From assembly GCF_024172125.1 (NCBI RefSeq), contig NZ_JAMZEA010000004.1, positions 682,001 to 746,000 on the forward strand: DNA of 64,000 nt. Direction: 5' to 3'. Positions 51,516 through 59,985 of the stretch are shown here, one piece after another. The stretch comes from Actinomadura rupiterrae (lineage in GTDB: Bacteria > Actinomycetota > Actinomycetes > Streptosporangiales > Streptosporangiaceae). A model generated the notes under the pieces. It made no database searches, was not told the origin of the DNA, and saw only the letters and a program-made list of their open reading frames with translations. The translations under genes and the position numbers were made by a program. The number at the start of each line of letters is the position of its first letter. Position 1 is the first letter of the stretch.

Positions 51516-52583
51516 GTGTCCGAGACCGTGAACGCACCGACGATGACCGTCGTCGGCGGCCCATCCGCCACCCCCTCGGCGGCCCGACGCCTGACCGAGG
51601 ACGGCGCGGTCTGGAGCGGGCTCGGCGGGGTCCTCGCGGGCGGGTTCGGCATCGAAGCCGCCAAGTCGCTCATGACCGATCAACCGGCCGGACGCTGGGG
51701 GCTCGTCCTCGGTTGCCTGGTCGGGCTCGCCCTGATGGGGGTCGGCGCCTGGCTGCGCCTCCGCAAATCGGCCAAGACGCAGATCGGGCTGGTCGTCACC
51801 GCAGCCGATCCCGTCCGGGGGGCTCGGCGAGCCGAACTGCTGGACAGCAAGGCGGTCGAGTACAGCCGGGAGAACACCGTCACGGTTAAGACGCACCTCA
51901 CCCTTCCCGCCACACATCCATGGCCGAAAGAAGGCATCGACGCCCTCGCCGACGAAACCCTCGCCGCCGCAGGCATCGCCGAACGCCTCGTCGCCGGCGC
52001 GGCCCGCATCAACGTGATCCCGACCATGCCCCTGCCGGCCGCCTTCCGATTCGGCGCCAGGATCGGGCACACCCACTCCCGCGAGATCGTCGTCCACGCC
52101 ATGCGCCAGCAAGACGGCAACCCCTCCTACTTCCCGGCCACCAGCCTGCGCGAGAACCCGCTCACCGCTGAACCGCTCATCGCGGAACCGGTGGAGAACA
52201 TCGAAGGCGGCGCTCCGTCCCGGGCCGCCCTCGCCGTGGACCTGCAGAACCTCGGCCCCGACTTCGTCCAGCCCGTCCGCGCCGCCTGCCGCCGACACGG
52301 CATCGGCACCCTGCTGCTCTTCCGCCGCAAGACCGCCGGCCCCTTGGACGAGACCGCCGAGACCTACACCGCAGTCGTCGAACAAATCTGCCGCGCCTGG
52401 CGGGACGCCCCACTACCGTCCGCCGCCCGCACCGGCCGCCACGCCGCCTTCCTCACCGGCCCGGTAGCCATCTCCGTCGCCCTCGGAGCGCGCCTTGCGA
52501 ACATCCAGCCCGACCGCTGGACGGCCTTCGTATTCGACAACACCTCCAACACCTACGAACCCTTCCCCGCCGAAGTGACCTAA
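51516..52583 (+). CDS. membrane-anchored SAVED-domain protein, candidate cyclic-nucleotide-gated effector
   Basis: A 355-residue protein. Two hydrophobic helices lie at residues about 32-52 and 61-82. A soluble C-terminal domain of about 260 residues follows, whose last 190 residues show SAVED-like features: NVIPTMPLPAAFRFGARIGH, ALAVDLQNLGPDF, GIGTLLLFRRK, AAFLTGPVAISVALGARLAN and DRWTAFVFDNTSNTYEPF. SAVED domains bind cyclic oligonucleotides in CBASS and in some type III CRISPR effectors. GTG 51516 is preferred to ATG 51462 because GAAGAGAGG lies 6 nt upstream. It is read away from cas10 in a shared promoter region. A TM-SAVED layout suggests membrane disruption on ligand binding, comparable in design to TM-CARF Cam1; the ligand is unproven. 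Confidence 0.72.
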   Translation: MSETVNAPTMTVVGGPSATPSAARRLTEDGAVWSGLGGVLAGGFGIEAAKSLMTDQPAGRWGLVLGCLVGLALMGVGAWLRLRKSAKTQIGLVVTAADPVRGARRAELLDSKAVEYSRENTVTVKTHLTLPATHPWPKEGIDALADETLAAAGIAERLVAGAARINVIPTMPLPAAFRFGARIGHTHSREIVVHAMRQQDGNPSYFPATSLRENPLTAEPLIAEPVENIEGGAPSRAALAVDLQNLGPDFVQPVRAACRRHGIGTLLLFRRKTAGPLDETAETYTAVVEQICRAWRDAPLPSAARTGRHAAFLTGPVAISVALGARLANIQPDRWTAFVFDNTSNTYEPFPAEVT

Positions 52584-52743
52584 CGACCCCCTCGCAGGGA
52601 TAATGAGTACACTGCTGGAATTACAGCAGCGGGGCGATTTCGGTTTATTGCACCCCTTGTAGAGGCGATGAGGACCTGATGGTGGTGGCCACCGAGCATT
52701 TCTTCCCTTACGCGTTGCGACCCCTCGAAGGGTCGACGGGCAC
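52581..52743 (-). CRISPR. decayed three-repeat array
   Basis: Degenerate repeats at 52581-52610, 52646-52675 and 52714-52743, spaced 65 and 68 bp, match the array 1 repeat in array 1 orientation. The third is the best, keeping GTTGCGACCCCTCGAAGGG. All have lost several repeat positions. The first overlaps the SAVED stop. Confidence 0.6.
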
Positions 52744-52799
52744 CTCTACCTGGCCGGATGTCTGGACGTCCGAGGCGGCGGCAGGCACCGACCCAACTG

Positions 52800-52907
52800 T
52801 CAGCACTGTGGCTGCCCGAGGCCCCAGTAGTGCAGGGTCGAAAGCGTCTCCGGCGCACCGGACACCATGACCTCGGCACAGGCGCCCGACTTCCTTCCAC
52901 CTTGGCG
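52800..52907 (-). pseudogene. relic of the 3' end of a cas6 gene
   Basis: The minus strand encodes KSGACAEVMVSGAPETL then STLHYWGLGQPQC and a stop, closely matching the end of the intact Cas6 (KKPGACVEVMVSGAPETL, SALHSWGLGQ) at 34.8 kb. The rest of the gene is not recognisable upstream. It implies a second I-B cas locus once adjoined array 3. Confidence 0.72.
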
Positions 52908-53127
52908 TGACGGGCATGGTGGGTGAAGGTGTCGTTGTCGGCGATGCGCAGGCGCTCAGTCTCCAGGATACGAAGGCGCACGGTCTTGGCGCGCTTCGGT
53001 GGAATCGACCATGGTTCTCAATGGCGGTGGGCCGGATGCCCATGGTTGCTCGAGCGGTGACGGTCCGGGGCCGCGACCGTGCTCTCACCAGCCTTGTAGC
53101 CTCTTCAACCATCCAGTCTACGGACCG

Positions 53128-53245
53128 AGTTGATCAAGCATTTTTCAGCGACACGCCGGGCTCGACAGCACAACCGGCGGATCGCTGCAAAATCCGCTTT
53201 CGGCGGGCCCACCTTCCCTCAGCGCACCTGCGGCTTTACCGTGGG
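53128..53245 (+). promoter_or_regulatory. leader of CRISPR array 3
   Basis: Bases 53128-53192 are identical to the array 1 leader (65 bp, minus strand 27319-27255). The array-proximal CACCTGCGGCTTTAC-CGTGGG is shared with both other arrays. Confidence 0.8.
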
Positions 53246-54664
53246 GTCCTCATCGCCCCTACGAGGGTTCGCAACATGAGGCGGAGTTCGCCCATGAGCC
53301 GGTTGGCGACGTCGTCCTCATCGCCCCTACGAGGGTTCGCAACACGGTCAGGAGCGCTTGGCCGATGCGCGCCTGAACCCGTCCTCATCGCCCCTACGAG
53401 GGTTCGCAACTGGAGGAGCTGATCGACTCCACCGCCGACCCGGACGTCCTCATCGCCCCTACGAGGGTTCGCAACTCCACGATCACCACCGCGAGCGGCA
53501 GATCCGGTTTCGGGTCCTCATCGCCCCTACGAGGGTTCGCAACAGGGCGGCGTGTGGGACATGGCCGGCGCGACCGCCGGAGGTCCTCATCGCCCCTACG
53601 AGGGTTCGCAACTTAGCCACCAGTGGCCGTGGTTCGCCTTGATCGGCAGTCCTCATCGCCCCTACGAGGGTTCGCAACATGACCCAGCGGCCGGAAACCT
53701 TCGCGGCGGCGACAGGTCCTCATCGCCCCTACGAGGGTTCGCAACCCCGCGTCAGCAAGGCCGCGCTGGACGCGGGTGTCGTCCTCATCGCCCCTACGAG
53801 GGTTCGCAACGGGGATTCGCCGCGGACGACGGACCAGATGACGGGTCCTCATCGCCCCTACGAGGGTTCGCAACATGCAGCGCGACACGGTCGGTGGAGC
53901 CCCACGCAGGTCCTCATCGCCCCTACGAGGGTTCGCAACGCGGAGGTCGCCACGTCCTCCCCGGCCTTCTCGGCGGTCCTCATCGCCCCTACGAGGGTTC
54001 GCAACGCCGTGTAGGCGGTCGCCTCGGCGCGGTTCAGCGGTCCTCATCGCCCCTACGAGGGTTCGCAACGCCGTGTAGGCGGTCGCCTCGGCGCGGTTCA
54101 GCGGTCCTCATCGCCCCTACGAGGGTTCGCAACGCCGTGTAGGCGGTCGCCTCGGCGCGGTTCAGCGGTCCTCATCGCCCCTACGAGGGTTCGCAACTGG
54201 AAGAGCCCGAGGTGTTGCAGGTCCGGGACGTCCAGTCCTCATCGCCCTACGAGGGTTCGCAACGAGTCGTCGCCGGGCGTCATGGGGTCGGCGTGGTGCA
54301 GGTCCTCATCGCCCCTACGAGGGTTCGCAACTACCAGACGTCCCGGTCGTGCCGCTCCTGCTGGAGTCCTCATCGCCTCTACGAGGGTTCGCAACATGGC
54401 GTCGACCACCAACATCCTCCTCACCCGCACCACGGTCCTCATCGCCCCTACGAGGGTTCGCAACACGTTCGGAACGCCCATGCCGAAACGGCGGATCGAG
54501 GGTCCTCATCGCCCCTACGAGGGTTCGCAACTCGTGGATCTCGGTGAGCGCAGCAGTCATGAGCATCGTCCTCATCGCCCCTACGAGGGTTCGCAACCTG
54601 CCACGGCGAGCGCGGTGTTGAAAGGAGATCGCCGGTCCTCATCGCCCCGGCAAGGGTTCGCGAC
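53246..54664 (+). CRISPR. CRISPR array 3, type I-B repeat family, 22 repeats
   Basis: Twenty-two repeats, mostly 30 bp, beginning GTCCTCATCGCCCC and continuing TACGAGGGTTCGCAAC. They differ from array 1 at repeat positions near the start and at TACG versus TGCG in the loop. The repeat at 54235 has lost one C, that at 54366 has GCCTCT, and the last (54635-54664) is degenerate. The spacers after the repeats at 53976, 54040 and 54104 are identical triplicates. Confidence 0.96.
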
Positions 54665-54674
54665 CCGGCGGCCG

Positions 54675-54753
54675 ACGTCGTCCCCGCGCACGCGGGGGTG
54701 GTTCGCTGCACGAGCTCGGGCCGGTGGTGTTCCCCGCGTCCGCGGGGATGTTC
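54675..54753 (+). CRISPR. relic of a type I-E array (two repeats)
   Basis: Repeats at 54675-54703 (begins GTCGTCCCCGCGCACG) and 54725-54753 (begins GTGTTCCCCGCG), with a shortened 21-bp spacer. It starts 10 bp after array 3 and precedes direct repeat copy B, mirroring the relic before copy A. Confidence 0.7.
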
Positions 54754-54832
54754 CGCCCCCGGCCTCGCGCGGAACACTGGACAGAGCCATTCGCGCACAG
54801 GGATGGCCGAAGTCGCCGCTCAGTCGGCTAGT

Positions 54833-55023
54833 GCTCCAATTACGTTAAGTAACTGACTTACGGTCCTCGTTGGAGGGCGACTTTGGCCTTCTGGTGGGCA
54901 CATGGTGGGCACGGACTGTCGGTGGATATGGCCGACGGCGGTGCACCTGGTGGACTGTTGAGCTGGGAAAACGGTAATTTGGGGGACCACAAATCATGAC
55001 GTAGTACCGGTTACAGAGAGCTG
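54833..55023. repeat. 191-bp direct repeat, copy B (att-like)
   Basis: Gap-free partner of 24651-24841. GTGGGCAC motifs at 54894 and 54905 keep the 11-bp spacing of copy A. Its end, CAGAGAGCTG, is fused to the anticodon loop of the tRNA-Ser 3' half, so this copy sits at the physical end of the integrated element. Confidence 0.75.
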
Positions 55024-55076
55024 CTAATGCGGTTTGGGTTTACCGCCCATCCGGGGTTCAAATCCCCGATCCTCCG
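55021..55076 (+). tRNA. tRNA-Ser(GCT) 3' half, attachment-site fragment
   Basis: It starts CTGCTAATGCGG (anticodon loop with GCT and 3' stem), has a long variable arm (TTTGGGTTTACCGCCCAT), a T arm (CCGGGGTTCAAATCCCCG) and the acceptor strand ATCCTCC plus discriminator G. No 5' half precedes it; the bases before it belong to the 191-bp repeat and cannot form the anticodon stem. A complete tRNA-Ser gene should exist at the other end of the element. Confidence 0.75.
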
Positions 55077-55084
55077 CATCTGAC

Positions 55085-55125
55085 CAGGGGCTTCGCCGAC
55101 AGCATGATCACCGGCGAAGCCCCTG
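55085..55125 (+). terminator. hairpin terminator after the tRNA fragment
   Basis: Perfect 14-bp arms: CAGGGGCTTCGCCG (55085-55098) and its complement (55112-55125), loop of 13. It lies 8 bp after the tRNA 3' end, where a tRNA terminator is expected, supporting this side as original chromosome. Confidence 0.7.
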
Positions 55126-55240
55126 TCTCGTTCCGAGATGTCCGCTTTGATGGGCCTGGAGTGCACGAGGCGAGGCCTGAGCGCGTCATCCTCGGGGTCA
55201 GGACAGGTCGGGAGTCTGGCGGCTCGTTGATTGCTAACCC

Positions 55241-56074
55241 TTAGCGGCCGGTCAGGGCGGCTACTACGGGGGCCAGGGCGTCGGCGGAGCAGGCGCCGAA
55301 GACGAAGTAGGAGATGCCGAGTTCCTCGCGGCGCCGCTGGATCTCCTCGGCGGCGGCCGCGGGGTCGTCCGGGAGGACGTTCAGGGAGTCCATCGCGCGC
55401 AGCGCTGCGGGGTCGGTGTCGGGGGACGCCATGAACGGCGCGACGGTGTCGCCGATCACCGCCACGTGCTGCGCGAATTCGATGTCCCGGGTGGTGAGGG
55501 CGCGGAAGTCGTGCACGGCTTGTGTGGTCGCGGTCCGGTCGTCTCCGGGCATCACTGCGAAGGCGACGGTGTCGGCTATTTCGGCGGCCAGGGCTTGGGC
55601 CTTGGGGCCGCGGACTGCCATGACTACCGGTGTTTGCAGGGCGCCGTCCAGATCGCGTAGCGCCGTCACGGTCTCGCGGATCTGGACGAGCCGCTCGGCC
55701 GGCGGTGCGGTGGGCAGTTTCAGGTCGCGGAGTTCGTCCTCGATGCCGGGCCTGCCGGTGCCGATGCCCAGCTCGAAGCGGCCCTCGGTGAGGACCGACA
55801 GCGAGTGCGCTTCCCACGCGGTGCTCCACGGCGGGCGCAGCGGCGATGCGTACACCCAGGAGCCGATGCGCATGTCGGTGAGGGAGGCCGCGACGGCCAG
55901 CGTGGGCGCGGGAGCCGGCTGCCATCGCGGGACGTCCGGCATGAGGAGCGTGGAGTAGCCGTCGCCGGCGAGGCGGCGCACCTGGTCTCGCCACGTGGGC
56001 ATGTCTGTGGTGACGGGGGCGACGACCCCGAATCGGAAGGGCCTGGTCGTGCCGTTCGTCGTCGTCTCGCTCAT
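55241..56074 (-). CDS. LLM-class F420-dependent oxidoreductase
   Basis: A 277-residue luciferase-like (TIM-barrel) protein: FRFGVVAPVTTDMPTW at the start, STLLMPDVPRWQPAPAPTLA, RFELGIGTGRPGIEDE (the conserved G-x-G-x-G of LLM proteins) and VMAVRGPKAQALAAEIADTV. Such enzymes reduce or oxidise organic substrates using coenzyme F420. GAGGACGG precedes ATG 56074. It is on the chromosomal side of the tRNA scar. Confidence 0.82.
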   Translation of the reverse strand: MSETTTNGTTRPFRFGVVAPVTTDMPTWRDQVRRLAGDGYSTLLMPDVPRWQPAPAPTLAVAASLTDMRIGSWVYASPLRPPWSTAWEAHSLSVLTEGRFELGIGTGRPGIEDELRDLKLPTAPPAERLVQIRETVTALRDLDGALQTPVVMAVRGPKAQALAAEIADTVAFAVMPGDDRTATTQAVHDFRALTTRDIEFAQHVAVIGDTVAPFMASPDTDPAALRAMDSLNVLPDDPAAAAEEIQRRREELGISYFVFGACSADALAPVVAALTGR

Positions 56075-56299
56075 CGTTCCGTCCTCGTCTGTAGCCGGTC
56101 CGGCGCCCCTTGGTGCCTTACTACTGCTACGAACGCCGCCGTCCCGATCCGACACGTCCTTTGTCGAGAGTTTCCGGCAGGCGTATCGCGGGTGTATGGG
56201 GAATCGCATACGGGGGTGCAACGGGGTGGTGGTTTCAGTGGGGGTATGAGAAGTACTGGTTTGGGCTGGTCAGCGGCCTTCGCGTCTCGGTGGTGAGGC

Positions 56300-56860
56300 G
56301 TGGGGATCAAGGTTCGGGTCCTGGCGGGGATCACTCGGGTCGTCGGCGTGCTCTTGGTGCCCGTCGCGTTCTGCCGGGCGCCCGGGCGGGCTCGGTTCGT
56401 GGCCTGCCAGTGGGCGCTGGGGATGCGGTTTCCGGCCGAGGATCTGCGGGGGTTGGCGCCGGACGCGCTGGCGGCGTTCACGAGGGCGCGGGCCGAGGCG
56501 TTCTGGCGGGACGGGCAGCTGATCGGGCTCACCTCGGGGCATCGGGACGCGGTGGAGCAGCACCGGATCTTCGGCGAGGAGGTCTGGCGGACGGGGTCGG
56601 TGGAGGCGGCCCGGCGGCGGGTGTTGCCGCCGGAGGAGTCCAGCCATGTGCGGGGGCTCGCGCTGGACGTCCGGCCGACGGAGGGCGCGCAGTGGCTCGA
56701 ACGGCACGGGGCGCGGTACGGGCTCTACCGGACATATGACAACGAGTGGTGGCATTTCGAGTTCCGCCTGGTCGAGCCGGTGCGGTTGCCGCATCCGGGG
56801 GCCGCGGCCTGGCTGGCCGAGGACGGCGGGCTCCGGGTCTGGGGGTCCTGGCCGGTCTGA
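56300..56860 (+). CDS. M15-family D,D-carboxypeptidase (VanY-like)
   Basis: A 186-residue protein. A hydrophobic N-terminal helix (RVLAGITRVVGVLLVPVAFC) may serve as signal or anchor. Catalytic motifs: GLTSGHRDAVEQHRIF, SSHVRGLALDV (zinc His and Asp) and YDNEWWHFEF (general base Glu and zinc His). It trims D-Ala from peptidoglycan stem peptides. It precedes the two-component pair by 48 bp and may be its partner or target. Start GTG 56300 is uncertain. Confidence 0.8.
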   Translation: MGIKVRVLAGITRVVGVLLVPVAFCRAPGRARFVACQWALGMRFPAEDLRGLAPDALAAFTRARAEAFWRDGQLIGLTSGHRDAVEQHRIFGEEVWRTGSVEAARRRVLPPEESSHVRGLALDVRPTEGAQWLERHGARYGLYRTYDNEWWHFEFRLVEPVRLPHPGAAAWLAEDGGLRVWGSWPV

Positions 56861-56908
56861 GGCGTTTTGCATATGCGGGCGATACGGGCGGCTGCCTAGC
56901 CTGGGGGT

Positions 56909-57601
56909 ATGCGCGTGCTGATCGTGGAGGACGAGCCCTACCTGGCCGAGGCCGTCCGGGACGGCCTGCGGCTGGAGGCGATCGCCGCGGACATCGCCGG
57001 GGACGGCCACACCGCCCTGGAGCTGCTCGCCGTCAACTCCTACGATCTCGCGGTCCTGGACCGGGACATCCCCGGGCCGTCCGGGGACGAGGTCGCGCGG
57101 CGGATCGTCGCGTCCGGGAGCGGGGTGCCGATCCTGATGCTGACCGCGGCCGACCGCATCGACGACAAGGCCTCGGGGTTCGAGCTCGGCGCGGACGACT
57201 ACCTCACCAAGCCGTTCGAGCTGCGCGAGCTGGTCATGCGGCTGCGCGCGCTGGACCGCCGGCGCGGGCACCTGCGGCCGCCGGTCCTGGAGATCGCGGG
57301 GCTGCGGCTGGACCCGTTCCGCCGCGAGGTCTTCCGGGACGGGCGGTACGTCGCGCTCACCCGCAAGCAGTTCGCCGTCCTCGAAGTGCTGGTCGCGGCC
57401 GAGGGCGGGGTTATCAGCGCCGAGGAGCTGCTGGAGCGGGCCTGGGATGAGAACGCCGACCCGTTCACCAACGCCGTCCGGATCACCGTCTCCGCGCTGC
57501 GGAAGCGGCTCGGCGAGCCCTGGCTGATCACCACCGTGCCGGGCGTCGGCTACCGCATTGACACCGGTGAAGGGGACGGCGACGTTGACGGCGATGGATA
57601 G
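56909..57601 (+). CDS. OmpR/PhoB-family response regulator
   Basis: A 230-residue protein with an N-terminal receiver (MRVLIVEDEPYLAEAV, phosphoacceptor Asp in LAVLDRDIPG, Lys in DDYLTKPF) and a C-terminal winged helix (LTRKQFAVLEVLVAAEGG, AVRITVSALRKRLG, TVPGVGYRI). It overlaps the histidine kinase start by 8 bp, so the two are co-translated. Confidence 0.9.
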   Translation: MRVLIVEDEPYLAEAVRDGLRLEAIAADIAGDGHTALELLAVNSYDLAVLDRDIPGPSGDEVARRIVASGSGVPILMLTAADRIDDKASGFELGADDYLTKPFELRELVMRLRALDRRRGHLRPPVLEIAGLRLDPFRREVFRDGRYVALTRKQFAVLEVLVAAEGGVISAEELLERAWDENADPFTNAVRITVSALRKRLGEPWLITTVPGVGYRIDTGEGDGDVDGDG

Positions 57602-58706
57602 GGCGCCGGGGTTCAGCGTCCGGCTCAAGCTCACGATCAGCTACGCGGGGTTCCTGTTCGTCGCGGGGCTGTTCATGCTCGCGGTGGTGTGGGCGTTCCT
57701 GATCCGGTACGTGCCGGTGGGCGCGATCACGATCGCCAGCTGCAAGTTCGCGCCCGACCGCGTGACCCTCGTGCGCGGCTTCCTGCCCGCCGCGGGCGCG
57801 TCGATCGTCTTCCTGCTGCTGTTCGGCCTGCTGGGCGGGTGGTTCCTGGCCGGCCGGATGCTCAGGCCGCTCACGCAGATCACGAACGCGGCGCGGATGG
57901 CCGCGGGCGGGTCGCTGTCCCACCGGATCCGGATGAAGGGCCCGCAGGACGAGTTCCGCGAGCTTTCGGACGTGTTCGACACGATGCTCGAACAGCTCGA
58001 ATCCCACGTCGCCGAGCAGCAGCGGTTCGCGGCGAACGCCTCGCACGAGCTGCGGACGCCGCTGGCGATCTCGCGGACGCTGCTGGACGTCGCCCGCAAC
58101 GACCCGACGCGCGACCGCGCCGAGTTGATCGAACGGCTTCACAACGTCAACACGCGGGCGATCGACCTGACCGAGGCCCTTCTCTTGCTCAGCCGCAGCG
58201 ACCGCAGGAGTTTCACTCGCGAGCCCGTCGATCTGTCGCTGATTGCCGAGGAGGCGGCCGAAACGCTGCTTCCGCTTGCCGAGCAGCGGAAAATCACCCT
58301 TGAGGTGACCGGCGATGCGACTCCGGCCATTGGTTCCGCCGCGCTTCTTTTGCGGATGGTCACGAATCTCATTCAGAATGCCATCGTCCACAATCTGCCC
58401 AGTGATGGCACCGTGACGGTTCACACCGAATCTCAGTACGGCGTCAGCACGCTGCGGGTCGAGAACACGGGCATCCCGGTTCCGGACGAAGTGGTACCGA
58501 CCCTTACCGAGCCCTTTCAGCGCGGAACGGAACGCGCGCGCACCGATGAGCACGCCGGCGTCGGACTTGGACTGGCCATTGTCCACAGCATCGTCCGCGC
58601 TCACGACGGGACGCTTGAACTCGTTCCCCGTCCTGATGGCGGTCTCGTCGTGACGGTTCGGCTTCCTGTCGCGGGGTCCGGACCGTCCGCCAACGGGTCT
58701 CGCTAA
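57594..58706 (+). CDS. sensor histidine kinase
   Basis: A 370-residue membrane kinase. Two transmembrane helices at about 12-40 (FLFVAGLFMLAVVWAFLI) and 62-85 (ASIVFLLLFGLLGGWFLAG) flank a very short extracellular loop; then HAMP, the H box FAANASHELRTPLAISR, N box LRMVTNLIQNAIVHN, and G boxes HAGVGLGLAIVHSIV. It phosphorylates the coupled response regulator. The last codons lie in the tandem repeat region. Confidence 0.9.
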   Translation: MDRAPGFSVRLKLTISYAGFLFVAGLFMLAVVWAFLIRYVPVGAITIASCKFAPDRVTLVRGFLPAAGASIVFLLLFGLLGGWFLAGRMLRPLTQITNAARMAAGGSLSHRIRMKGPQDEFRELSDVFDTMLEQLESHVAEQQRFAANASHELRTPLAISRTLLDVARNDPTRDRAELIERLHNVNTRAIDLTEALLLLSRSDRRSFTREPVDLSLIAEEAAETLLPLAEQRKITLEVTGDATPAIGSAALLLRMVTNLIQNAIVHNLPSDGTVTVHTESQYGVSTLRVENTGIPVPDEVVPTLTEPFQRGTERARTDEHAGVGLGLAIVHSIVRAHDGTLELVPRPDGGLVVTVRLPVAGSGPSANGSR

Positions 58707-58876
58707 CACGCGCCTCGGGTTCCTGTCGCGGCGTCCGGACCGTCCTCCACAGGTTTCGCCAACGCGCGCCCCGGTCCTGGCACGCGGTCCGGGCCGTCCA
58801 CCAACGGGTCTCGCCGACGCGCGCCTCGGGTTCTTGGCGCAGCGTCGAGGCGTCCACCAACGGGTCTCGTCGACGG
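58676..58876 (+). repeat. four imperfect tandem repeats of about 54-57 bp
   Basis: Units start near 58676, 58733, 58787 and 58844, each beginning GTCCGG or GTCGAGG and containing CCACCAACGGGTCTCGCC-like and ACGCGCGCCTCGGG-like blocks. The first unit encodes the end of the histidine kinase; the rest are intergenic. The remaining 170 bp to 59046 contain no recognised feature. Confidence 0.65.
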
Positions 58877-59046
58877 CGGGTGGACGGGGTGTTCGGGCTG
58901 GTCCGCGCTGTCAGACGGCGCGTGTGCGTGTACGGAGAGTTCGTCGAACAGGCTGACAACACCTGATTTCTTGCGGAACGCGGCGGGGATCCGCCAAGGT
59001 GATCATCGCTTTGGGCATCACCCCCCGCCTGCAACCAGGAGAAACG

Positions 59047-59919
59047 ATGAAGCTGTCCGGATACGCCGCCGTCGGTGCGGCCGCTCTCACCGTCACGATC
59101 GCCGGTGCGGCCGTGACGACCGTGGCGCAGGCGCAGGACCACAAGGCGGGCGCCGTCGCCGCGCAGAGGGCGCTGCCGAGCGTGGACATGGAGGCCGTCG
59201 TCAAGGCCGCCTCGATCGACCCGCGGCGCGCCGACAACAAGCTGACCCCGGGCGCGAAGGCGAGCGTCCTGCTGGTCGAGCAGGCGCTGCGCGACCGCCA
59301 CCTGCTGGACAAGAAGTACGTGGACGGCTACTTCGGGACGACCACGACCGCGGCCTACACCAAGTACCAGAAGTCGCTCGGCTACAAGGGCCTGAGCGCG
59401 AACGGGCTGCCGGGCAAGACCTCCCTGATCAAGCTCGGGACCGGCCGGTTCAAGGTCACCCACGTGATCGAGCCGGGGCCGCGGGTCAAGGTCGGCAAGT
59501 ACGTGGTCAACACCCGTACGCAGAAGATGCTGAACGAGGCCCAGCGCCTCCTGCACCGCAAGCTGACGCTCGACCAGGGTTCCTACAACCCGGGCGGCGA
59601 CCCGACGTCCGTCGGCACCCACGACGGCGGCGGCGTCGTCGACATCAACGTCAAGGGGATGAGCTCCGCCACCCGCGTCTCCGTCGCCCGCGCGCTGCGC
59701 CGGGTCGGGTTCGCCGCCTGGGTGCGGAGCCCGCAGATGGGCAACTGGCCGTGGCACATCCACGCCGCCGCGATCAACGACACCGACCTGAGCGTCCAGG
59801 CGCAGCACCAGATCGGTGACTACTACCTCGGCCAGAACGGTCTGGCCAACCGGCACCCGGACGACGGCCCCAAGGTGACCCCGATCCGCACCTGGGAGGA
59901 ATACCTGCGGGCCCGTTAA
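59047..59919 (+). CDS. secreted peptidoglycan-binding M15-like peptidase
   Basis: A 290-residue protein with a signal peptide (residues 1-30), a peptidoglycan-binding-like domain (VEQALRDRHLLDKKYVDGYF, GTTTTAAYTKYQKSLGY) and a C-terminal domain with GTHDGGGVVDINV and NWPWHIHAA, similar to the HxxGxxxD and HxH zinc motifs of M15-type D,D-peptidases. AGGAG lies 6 nt before the ATG. It precedes two other secreted cell-wall proteins in the same direction. Confidence 0.75.
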   Translation: MKLSGYAAVGAAALTVTIAGAAVTTVAQAQDHKAGAVAAQRALPSVDMEAVVKAASIDPRRADNKLTPGAKASVLLVEQALRDRHLLDKKYVDGYFGTTTTAAYTKYQKSLGYKGLSANGLPGKTSLIKLGTGRFKVTHVIEPGPRVKVGKYVVNTRTQKMLNEAQRLLHRKLTLDQGSYNPGGDPTSVGTHDGGGVVDINVKGMSSATRVSVARALRRVGFAAWVRSPQMGNWPWHIHAAAINDTDLSVQAQHQIGDYYLGQNGLANRHPDDGPKVTPIRTWEEYLRAR

Positions 59920-59985
59920 CCCCCGTCCGTTAACCGTCCGGTCCCCCAAAGCCCCCGCCTTAGAAGAAGGAGAAGAAAAACCCCC

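Noticed and set aside
53200..54621. Open frames across array 3 encoding repeated PHRPYEGSQ-type peptides
   Set aside because: Same cause: repeat-derived translation, not genes.
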